This document shows, piece after piece, positions 54,908 through 64,000 of a stretch of DNA of 64,000 nt; the stretch's first letter is position 1, and each line of letters opens with the position of its first letter. The DNA is from Bullera alba. Taxonomy: Eukaryota; Basidiomycota; Tremellomycetes; Tremellales; Bulleraceae. The notes beneath the pieces are model-generated. The model did not search any database, was not told the origin of the DNA, and saw only the letters and a list, made by a program, of their open reading frames with translations. The position numbers and the translations under genes are program-made. Location: assembly GCA_001600095.1 (NCBI GenBank), contig BCIX01000003.1, positions 1,178,001 through 1,242,000 on the forward strand. The letters are read 5' to 3'.

Positions 54908-56118
54908 CACGCACCTGTACACTGCGCCCACGGCCATCCGACTGCTCAGGCGAATGGGTGAGGAGCACGTCAAGAACCACGACCTTTCGAGTCTGCGAGT
55001 CCTAGGTTCGGTCGGAGAGCCAATCAACCCCGAAGCTTGGCACTGGTACAATGACTTTGCCGGCAAGAACCAGTGTGCCATTGTCGACACGTACTGGATG
55101 ACAGAGACGGGTTCGATCGCCGTTACGCCTCTACCCGGAGCCATTTCCACCAAGCCCGGATCCGCCACGTTCCCCTTCTTCGGATTTGACCTCGCCATTA
55201 TCGACCCACAATCTGGTAAAGTGCTCGAGGGCAATGACGTCGAGGGAGTTCTGGTCGCCAAGAAGCCATGGCCCAGTCTTGCCAGGACGGTCTACAAGGA
55301 CCACAAGAGGTACTTGGAGACGTATATGCAGCCATACCCCGGATACTTCTTCTTTGGTGATGGAGCTGCTAGAGATCAGGACGGCTACATCTGGATCAAG
55401 GGACGAGTCGATGGTGAGTATTCTTTGATTCGCAGAGGTCTCAGCTGACTCTTTCAAGATGTCATCAAGTGAGAGCTACGGAATGGTTGCGTACCTATTA
55501 GCTGACAATCTCTTAGCGTCTCTGGACACCGACTGTCGACTGCCGAGGTGGAATCCGCCTTGATCCTGCACAAGGGTGTCGCCGAGACTGCCGTTGTCGG
55601 ATGCGCGGACGATATCACCGGACAAGCCGTCTACGCCTTTGTCACCATGAAGCCCGAGTTTGATATCAAGAACGTCAAAGAGGACGAGTTGACGAAGGAG
55701 CTCGCGATTCAGGTCCGAAAGGTCATTGGGCCATTCGCCGCGCCCAAGAAGATCGTGAGTAATACCTAGTCGCTATAAGTGAGAGTGAGCTCACGACAAA
55801 TAGTTCCTTGTCAACGACTTGCCCAAGACCCGATCGGGTAAGATCGTGAGTAGATAAGCTTCGCGACCTTCGAATGAACGCTAGCTGACCAGACTTCTAG
55901 ATGCGACGAATCTTGAGAAAGATCATTGCCGGAGAGGGTGATCAGCTGTGAGTAGCCTTACTAATGTCAAGCGGATCTGTACTGATGATTCTGCAGCGGC
56001 GACCTGTCGTCGGTCGCAGAGCCAAGTGTCGTTGACGAGAGTGAGTCATCGCGTCGAACTTTATGGACACAAGCTGACAATTGTATCAGTCAAAGCCAAG
56101 GTTGGAGGAAAGAAGTAA
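53549..56118 (+). CDS. ACS2: Acetyl-CoA synthetase
   Basis: AMP-forming acetate:CoA ligase supplying nucleo-cytosolic acetyl-CoA. About 680 aa, ten or more exons. It starts [20 protein letters not shown], then the N-terminal ACS domain ([20 protein letters not shown]), adenylation motifs [20 protein letters not shown] and [21 protein letters not shown]3 loop [59 protein letters not shown], hinge [20 protein letters not shown], and the regulatory/catalytic Lys in [17 protein letters not shown], which is acetylated in this family. The last exons are very short (ending IKAKVGGKK). ACS1 versus ACS2 cannot be assigned with certainty; no organelle signal is visible. Confidence 0.96.
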
Positions 56119-56388
56119 GGATACGATCGTACGAGTAATGCTGGGTATATGCGTCAGAAGTCGTTGTGCCATGTAAACTATCGTTTGCGAAGTTTGCAAT
56201 CAGATTGTGGCCCACAGCTCTGGGGAGTGTGACTGACGATGGCCTTGTGAATACACAGATGTTTGCATTAAAGGCATCTATAAGCTATTGACATGGACCC
56301 CTTGAAACCGTCAAGAAATGTATACAAGCACAACCGCTGTTGTGTGACCAGATAACCATCCTAACATCCTGGTATACTATACGAAAGC

Positions 56389-59300
56389 CTACTGCCTACT
56401 CAGGTTCTGCATCTGGACCAACTCGTACTACGACGTCGTCAGTGAAGTCCTCACAATCTAGAGGCCATGTCGACTCACGTAAGCGCCCTTTTTGGCCAGC
56501 AGCTCCTGGTGGGTACCCTTCTCCGCGACCTTGCCCTCTGCGAAGCAGTAGATGATATCCGCTTTCTGGATCGTGCTGAGTCGATGGGCAATGGCACTGG
56601 GTAGAGCCGTAAGCAATTGAAGCAATCGAACCATGGTGGAAAGGTGGGAGGGTCACTCACATGGTAGTTCGGCCTCGGGCAGCTTTGTCCAATGCCTCTT
56701 GAACCACTTTCTCCGATTGTGAATCCAGCGCAGAGGTCGCTTCGTCCAGTAGCAACACTTTTGGGTTTCGGATCAACGCTCTGGCGATAGCGATACGTTG
56801 TTTCTAAGAGGGAACTCAGCTCGGCCACGGATATGTTGTAGCTGCGACGGATACTCACCTGTCCACCGGAAAGCTGGGATCCCTTGCCTCCGACCTCGGT
56901 GTCAAAGCCATCAGGAAGCGACATGATAAAGTCGTACTAGAAGAGGTAAGCCAAGAGTCTCCCACGGCTCAAGGAGTACCCACAATGTTGGCGTTCTTGC
57001 AGGCCATGATGATCTCATCTTCAGTAACCTCCTCGGCAGGCTTGTTGGCTCCGAGCAAGATGTTGAAGCGGACCGTTCCGGCATATAGGGTCTACGAACG
57101 CAGTTGTCAGTACATTATCTCAGGCGACCGAGCCGTACTCACAGGCTCTTGCGACACGAGGGCGAGTTGGTTTCGGTAGCTCGACACGTTGAGATCCTTG
57201 ATATCAACGCCGTCAAGGGTGACTTTACCGACCAAGGGGTCGTAGAATCGTTCGAGCATTTGCACAGTGGTACTCTTACCACATCCAGAGGGACCGACAA
57301 GAGCGACATATGTTCCGGGTGGAACATCGATAGACAGGTCTCGGAGCACTCTAACGCCAGGTCTTGATGGGTATCGGAAGTGGACGTTTTCGATCTTGAC
57401 GTGTCCCTCCACCTTCTCTGGGTTGATGTGAATGCCTTCAGTGCTCAAGGCGTCGACCTCGGGTCGGTTGTCGAGTAGGCGGAAAATGGCAGCCGCTGCG
57501 CCGTTTGCCTTTGAGGCGTCGGGAACAAAGGTGAACACGTTTCCAGCTTGGATGGCAGCGAAGATCTAGCAATGTTAGCTACTACGGCGCACTACTCGCA
57601 ACTAAACTTACGACGGCGGTCAGGACGGTAAAGAATGTCGCAGTGTCGTACCTCTCGTCGATGATCCACAAAGCTCCGATGTAGAACACCAGGGCGATGA
57701 CCAGGAAGGCGATACCCTGACTTGCTCCGTACAAAGCTTGAGACTTGACAGCGCCTCGCCTAAGCCAACGTCAGACCAGCCAGACAACCGAAATTCTGAT
57801 CGCACTCACACAGACATGTTCAGGGGCTCCTCCAGACTTTTCGAGTAGATCCTATCGACGTCGTCTTCTCGTGTCAACGAAGCCACGGTCCTCACAGCAC
57901 CAGCGGCCTCTGAGGCCAGATGCGCCGACTTGGAGTGGATCTTCTTCATCTTTTGATCCTTGTTCACGACGACCTTGAGGCGGATGAATCCACTGCAGAT
58001 GGTGAGGGGGACGCAAGCGATGCCAATCAAAGCGAGGACTACGGATAATCAGCCCGAGTCATTCACTCCGCGGTGTCTTACTCACGAGGGCCATAAGCGA
58101 GACCGATGATGCATCCTCCGACCAAAGTCGCAACGGATTGGATGATCGTTCCCATTGTGGTACCGAATAGACCTTGGACTCGTTGTGGGTGATCGGCCAA
58201 GTTTGATGTCACAGCGCCGGTCGAGTTCTTCTCGTCGTCAAACCACTCGATGTCATGTCGGAGCACGGCGCTAAACTGCTGAGATCGGAGTTTGGCAGTG
58301 AGATCCCAACCAGTTCGCGAGAAACCCATGATCTGGACCACGATGGCAATGGCGGCGAGGATGGCAGTGATAAAGTACCATTTACTACAAGCGACGTAAG
58401 TAAACCCTCCTGCGGTCCAGCCTGGACCACTTACGCCTTGTCCGTGAGAGCGGCCCTGAGTTCGGCAGGCGGCAGCTGAAAGTCCGAAATAGCCTTTCCA
58501 AACAGGATAGCCAACGCGGGATACACCATACCGGAACAGATGGCGCCAACGGTGCCAATGATGTAGAGCGTTTTCTGATCTCGGTTGATATAGAACAGTC
58601 TCTTGTACATGCCGAATGCCGATGGCATCTTGTCGTCTTCAGCGGCCTCTTCCTCCCTCCTGGCAGTGACGTCTTCCATGGCAGCACTGGCGAGCGATCG
58701 TCCGCCGGCGGTGGTTGCTCGGGCCAGACCGGGGAAACCATAACCGCCCTTCTCGTTGACGGGTGAGCCGGGCGTGACGGGTCCTTTTGGTCGATAGATC
58801 TCATCCTCTTTGGCTTCAAGGACAATCTCCTTGGCTTCCGCCGCGAGTTTCTGGTTCGAGACTAGCTGAGCGTACGGACCATCCTCGTTGAGCAGCAGGT
58901 CGTTGTGAGTTCCTTGCTCCAGAATCTCACCACCACCCATGACCAGGATCAAGTCGGCGTCCTTGATGGTTGATAGTCGATGAGCGATGGTGATAGTGGT
59001 ACGGCCTTTGGACGCCTTGTCCAGAGCATCCTGTACGATGCCTTCGGACTGGGTGTCGAGAGCGGAAGTCGCTTCGTCGAGGAGGAGGATTCGCGGGTCG
59101 GAGACGATAGCTCGGGCGATAGCCACACGCTGCTTTTGGCCACCGGACAGGAGCATACCGCGTTCACCGACATGCGTATCGTAGCCATTGGGCAGTTTGA
59201 GGATAAAGTCGTGGGCGTTGGCGTCGATACAGGCTTTCTTGACGAGCTCAAACTTTTCCTCGTCGCTGGCGTTCTCCCATTTAGACCCGATCAGACCGTG

Positions 59301-61362
59301 CTCGACGTTGCCTCGGACAGTGGTGCCGAATAGAGTGGGCTCCTGGGATACAAGGCCGATTTGTCGTCGGAGCCACTTGATATTGAGCGTTTTGATATCT
59401 CTGCCATCCAGCTTGACGATACCTTCTATGGGGTCGTAGAATCGCTCGACCAGACTGACCACGGTGGATTTACCAGAGCCGGAGGCGCCGACCAGGGCAA
59501 CAGTGTTGCCAGCGGCAAATGACGTGGTGAGGCCTTTGAGGATGGGGACGTTTGGTCGGGATGGATAGTGGAACTTGACGTTTTCGAAAGTGATTCGGCC
59601 TTCGACGACACTTGGCTGTTCTCCACTCGGGTCGGCAGAGTCGATCAGAGGGACTCTTTCGATGGTGGAGTACAACTTTGCGGCGGCGGCTCGAGCTTTG
59701 GTCACGGCTGACAGTTCTGGTGCGAGCATGGCGAGTGAGAAGGAGCCGATCAACACTGACATGAAGACGTTGATGACCATTCCGGAGTCTGCCCGACCCT
59801 GGGTGACGAGGATGCCGCCGTAGAAGAATGCCAGGGCGTAGGCGGCGTAAATGGCAAAGACTGCTCATGTCAGCGAGCGAATTCTTGCAGACTGGGTGTA
59901 CTCACACATTACTGCAAGTCCAATGCCCTCTCCAATACTCGTCTTCTTTCCAGCTGTCTTCATTGTTCGCATAAAGATGTCAAACTTGACTTTGAGGGTC
60001 TGAGCCGTGCCGAAAGCGTGAACTGTTCGAATGCTGCCGACGACTTCCTCGGCGAGCGTTCCGGCTTTAGCAGTGGCGTCCAGACTGGCTTGGTTAAAGC
60101 GCGACATTGTGGACATCATAATTCCGCCGGCTGGGAGATTGTATTAGCCAGAATCATCATCTTTCAACGAGAAAAACACTCACCAATCATGATAACCGGC
60201 ATGATCGATGATAGCGCCAAAGCGAGTCGCCAATTTCGAGCAAATGCCAAAGCGAAACCGGTGATGAACGTGGCGATGTACATGACGATCAGAGAGATCT
60301 TCTCGGAGGTTCCTTCTTGCACCAGGTGACAGTCTGTCTGGATCCGGGTGGCGACTTCACCGGCACCCAGGTCGTCAAAGTAGGCAATCTGCAAGATGTC
60401 AGCCGCATCAAGCTAAGGAAGGCCAGCTGACTCACCTCTTGTCGTAGCACGGCTCGAAGGTAGCGTTCTCTGACCCGTTTGGACATGATCTCTCCGGTAT
60501 AGTTCCAAATGAACATGTACGCCCATGTGCAGACAAAGATGCCGAGTCCAATGGCCATAAGGTACAGCGCGTTCTTTCCAGAATCCGTCTTGAGCACCGC
60601 TTTGGCTTCTTCGAGCAACCTGGCATTCTCGGCTGGAGAACCTCTACCGCTGGCAATGTCGAGTTGGAGAGTACCGAAATTGGTGAAACTTGTGGTCAAT
60701 CGACCAAAGATCAATGTCATGAGGGGTTGAGCGGCACCTGAAGCGGCGGACAGGAGCAGGCCTATCAAGTCGAGTACGATCTCGAACGGTGTGGCGAAAC
60801 GGAAAAGCGCAAAGAAGCCAATCGGCGGGATGGCATTGGCCTCGTCTTCCTTGTCCTTGTTCTTCTTGTCCGCTTCATCCTTTTCCTTCTTCTTCTTGCC
60901 GAATGAGAACAGCCCACCCTTCTTGGTGGGTTTCTCGACGACTGCACCACCGCTGCGAGTTGTTTGGACCTTGGTTCCCAGGGAGGAAGCGTTATTGTCA
61001 GAAGTCGAAGAGGCGGTGGAGTGAGAGTGACTGCGGAGTGGTTTCTCCATAGCTTCCAGCGCAGTCCCTCGGATCTGTTCACCGGAGAGGATAGGCTGAG
61101 CGTCGGACGTGGTAGGTTTGTCAGACAGGATGGCAGGTGTGGTATGAAATACTCCAGCGGCAGTTGGGAAAGGCATACCTCCCGATGGCACTGCAGATTC
61201 GTGCATCACTGTGTCCTTGCTGACCGCAGTCTCCTTTTCGAGGCGGCGAGACTCATCTGCAGCGGTGTCGATATCGCCCATCGTGCCGTGGGTGGGTGAA
61301 GGATGGAATTCATCGTGGACATTTGGGTTGAGGGGGATCGGATCGACTTGTTGTGGCGACAT
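56389..61362 (-). CDS. ABCB (MDR-type) full-length ABC transporter
   Basis: Two-half exporter, TMD-NBD-TMD-NBD, about 1,450-1,490 aa. A cytosolic N-terminal extension of about 190 residues ends in a Lys/Glu/Asp-rich block ([20 protein letters not shown]). First half: [40 protein letters not shown], Walker [14 protein letters not shown]-loop [10 protein letters not shown], signature [15 protein letters not shown], Walker [14 protein letters not shown]-loop IAHRLSTI. Second half: [20 protein letters not shown], Walker [30 protein letters not shown] (intron inside the signature), [16 protein letters not shown]. The last exon reads [13 protein letters not shown]. Both sites look catalytically complete. 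It could be a multidrug exporter (MDR1-like) or the a-factor-type pheromone exporter Ste6; with no mating-type genes nearby, MDR1-like is favoured. Confidence 0.92.
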
Positions 61363-62029
61363 CCTCGCGAACGTCGAGTTGGGTGTAGCACTGCCGTGAA
61401 TAGACTCTGAGAGACACTTGGATCAAGACGCGAGCCTCTTTACTTTATGGCCGTAGTCGACGTTCGATCTCCAGTTCACAGATGTTCGGCAGACGAGCGG
61501 TTTCAGGATGAGAAACAAGATTGAGGACTCGGTGTCGTCTCGGCAGACGGCAGGGCGATTCCTTAGCTGCAAGCCGACGCAATACGAGTCCAGTCGGCAG
61601 TCTTGGGTTGATTTGCAAGTTTGATGAAACGCATGGGACGATGGATAGCCCGAATGTATGCAGCCACAGGGTTGCAGCCGGTCGCAGCTGGTGGTGACTA
61701 TGACTTGCACAGCAGCAGCACGCCCGTCTCTCTACCCGCTCGTATGGTGAGAACGGAGAAACCAAACTCAGGTGGACGCCGCGAAATCGAAATCCGCCCC
61801 GAAGCGGCGCCCGGCACGGACATGTTAGCCCGTAGAACAGCTACACGCGTCGCGCTGGCATGACACCACCGACAAGCTCGGATCCTCCCCGAAGGTGAGA
61901 GCGGACACTGGCTATCGACTGGCTATAGTCACCACCAGCTAGAGATGTCCTACTCGTAGTACAGACTGAGCTCAGTGCATACAACCTTGACTACAACCCC
62001 ACTATACCATCATACAACTCATTCAGGCT
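61363..62029. other. Intergenic region between ABC transporter start and DIC1 3' end
   Basis: 667 bp. Holds the ABC transporter promoter and the carrier gene's 3' end. No gene or repeat recognised; short open frames are unsupported. Confidence 0.5.
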
Positions 62030-63480
62030 TTATAGCATAGTCCCTCCTGCCGCTCGGTATCTGTCCACTCCCGCCTTGAGCTGCTCCAGGCAAAGGAAGC
62101 TATTTCGACGCATCAGCAAGCTGTCGTCTATGGAGGATCGTCCTCAGCAGTAGGCAGACTTACATGAGGATTGTGGTCGGCTGTAATCTCGTCCAGGCGG
62201 GTACCCATCCCTTAAACATGAACATTGGACCTTCGTTCGCAAGTCTGATCTATTTTCAGCAACTGTAACCAGACTATCTAGTATTCTAGGCAACTCACGA
62301 TGTCCTGATCACACTCAATGTACTGGTGCTTCCGGGTCCATGAGCGTTCATTATACGAGACTTGAGCACGTCGGCGGGTGAGCAGACCGCTGCGAGCTCG
62401 TTAGCGAGCGCCTCAAGTTCCTGACATTGGGATTGGTACTAAGACTGAACTTACTCGTAGCAACGGTACCCTATTGGTATCCAGTCAGCGAGCTGCCTCG
62501 CGAATGGAAATTTGACCACTCACAGCACCGAGAGAAGCTATGAAATGACATGCTGGGCCATCCGCCACCCATTGGTGACTGATGAGCTCCTGCTTGAACC
62601 AGTCATAGCTGAGATTGTGAGTCAGCGGCAGATACTGGAAGTCCCTTTAGCTTACCTGGCCAGCTGGGACATGTTCATGAGGATTGACCTCATGCCATTC
62701 GGCACGACCCCTCGTCCCCAGGATCTGAAGCCCTCCTCCTTGGTCATTCGGTAGAGACCTTGTATCGAGTTTCGGTAATTGTAGCGTTCTGGGACTCAGT
62801 TCAGCAACGGCAAGGCTCGGCGAGTGACTGGCTCACTCTCGATGGGCTTGGCCTTGTCTGCTTGCATCCTGACCATCATGAGTTCTGCCGGATTGCCCAG
62901 TACGCCAGCTACTCCGCCGGCTATCGATCCCGCTAGAGCCATCTTCCATGCCGGTGGTGGGCCGGGACCTAGAGTGTGTTGGTGCGTATTCCCGAGGTTT
63001 AGCATGTCACGATCTGACTCACCTGGGTGGACAAACTTCTTTGCTTCATCATAAACAGCGAATCGCATCATGGAGTATGTCATTTGTCGGAGAAGCGTGC
63101 CGGTCAGACCGTCATACAGCCCTCGTACACCTAATTCCGATATTAGCCTGACCCCACATGGGCTGATGGGAGGAGTACTTACCATTCGCGGCGACGGTCT
63201 TCTTGATCGAGTTCAACATGCCCTTGTCTCCCGAGGTCTGCAGTCGGACTTTGGTTAGATCCAGCGGGTGGGTGCATGATCCAGCAATCGCCGCGGCTAA
63301 ACCTATAGGACTTGTATATCAGTGTCATAGTGTGGGAACGCAGAGTAAAGAACGTGGGATGCTAGGAATACGATACTCACCACCCAGCCAGAACGGGTAC
63401 GGCTTCTTTGCTGTCGAGACGCTGTTGACGTCCGCCTTCAGGTCCTTGGATAGAGGTGACTTTGGTAGAGGGGCAGACAT
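62030..63480 (-). CDS. DIC1: Mitochondrial dicarboxylate carrier
   Basis: Inner-membrane carrier exchanging malate or succinate for phosphate. About 320 aa, seven or eight exons. It starts MSAPLPKSPLSKDLKADVNS. Three mitochondrial-carrier repeats: AAAIAGSCTHPLDLTKVRLQ with GVRGLYDGLTGTLLRQMTYS; AGSIAGGVAGVLGNPAELMM with VRMQADKAKPIE; and SLGAGTVATTVCSPADVLKS with RIMNAHGPGS and FKGWVPAWTRLQPTTILMF. PX[DE]XX[KR]-type motifs PLDLTK and PADVLK are visible, and RQMTYSMMRFAVYDEAKK is typical of DIC rather than the phosphate or oxaloacetate carriers. ATG 63480 is the first Met; codons further upstream in frame lack ATG. Confidence 0.93.
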
Positions 63481-64000
63481 GATGGGTGAGGGGGACTTGA
63501 TGGTGCTGTCCTCGGGGTCCGAATAGACTGAGACGGGACGCTCGAGTCCTCGGACTCTTCGTTCTTGCGAGACTGGGCCCACAGCCAACGAGCGACAGTC
63601 AATGAGTGTCGATAAGAAGGTTGGACCGGCAGCATATGCATCAATATAGAGCAGCTACGCACTAACAACCCGTGCCCCATTGGTCACGAGGACAGAGGAC
63701 AGCCTACCGCACACCCCACGCAACAGGTGGAGGTTGGATTGCCCGGCCCGTCTAATTACCGGGGGCGTATCGGGGTCCCCTACAAAGCCGTATCCTCGAC
63801 CTCAGTGCACTTCAAGTGCACTTGTAGCATCAGGTCACAGTACATCCCTGCATATCGACATCTCATTATAGTGGATCGACACTTCGACCCTTTTTGCCCT
63901 TGTATCTAAAGTACCCTACACCAAGCAGGGCACTGGTCTATTATATCCCCAAATTCATTCCAGTCATGACTTCTCACGTTCTATTCTCCTAAACACAGTG
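63481..64000. other. Region upstream of DIC1 at the right edge
   Basis: 520 bp with no recognisable gene. Contains AGTGCACTTCAAGTGCACTT at 63807-63826 (a repeated AGTGCACTT, second copy palindromic) and a GC-rich stretch. Either the DIC1 promoter or the flank of a gene outside the window. Confidence 0.5.

Overview
The window is fungal nuclear DNA. Nearly every gene is cut by many short introns (mostly 35-60 nt, GT..AG, with CTGAC/CTGAT-type branch points). Gene content and protein relatedness point to a basidiomycete yeast, most likely a tremellomycete (Cryptococcus/Kwoniella/Saitozyma relatives); that placement is inference. I identified 22 protein-coding genes, one cut by the left edge, and one intron-encoded box C/D snoRNA.

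Layout. 0.1-0.8 kb: 3' part of the gene for ribosomal protein eS30 (+), with a C/D snoRNA in its last intron. 1.4-2.3 kb: ERG2 sterol isomerase (+). 2.6-4.0 kb: unknown conserved-looking protein (-). 4.3-5.3 kb: EFM6-type lysine methyltransferase (+). 5.5-6.9 kb: EI24/RRT8-LDS membrane protein (-). 8.4-10.3 kb: HIS7 (+), convergent with LCB1 (-, 10.4-12.2 kb). 12.6-14.2 kb: carnosine N-methyltransferase family protein with a histidine-rich insert (+). 14.3-19.2 kb: SNF5 with a very long Gln/Pro-rich N-terminus and a GATA-like zinc finger (-). 20.7-31.0 kb: a candidate metabolic cluster (next paragraph). 31.4-32.8 kb: ArfGAP (-). 33.5-35.4 kb: GT32 glycosyltransferase (+). 35.5-36.7 kb: unknown protein (-). 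37.4-39.3 kb: SUB2 (+). 39.7-41.8 kb: ADE16/17 (+). 42.1-43.8 kb: LSC2 (-). 46.1-49.7 kb: HAL/NPR-type kinase (+). 49.8-53.2 kb: SEC5 (-). 53.5-56.1 kb: acetyl-CoA synthetase (+). 56.4-61.4 kb: full-length ABCB transporter (-). 62.0-63.5 kb: mitochondrial dicarboxylate carrier (-).

Most of this is housekeeping. The exception is 20.4-31.0 kb. Four adjacent genes there look like a coregulated carbon-source utilisation cluster: a dihydroxyacetone-synthase-like transketolase, a Zn2Cys6 transcription factor, a D-erythronate-dehydrogenase-like (DenD) NAD-dependent oxidoreductase transcribed divergently from the regulator, and an ACS-type MFS transporter of the kind that moves organic or sugar acids. 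The three structural genes each have a TATA box 80-135 bp upstream of the ATG and a cluster of CCGG elements, the type of site Zn2Cys6 proteins bind. My working hypothesis is uptake and oxidation of a short-chain sugar acid or polyol-derived compound feeding the pentose-phosphate/triose pool. The substrate is unknown.

No transposons, CRISPR arrays, tRNA or rRNA genes were recognised. Exon joins were read by eye from splice consensus and frame, so individual boundaries can be off by a few bases.
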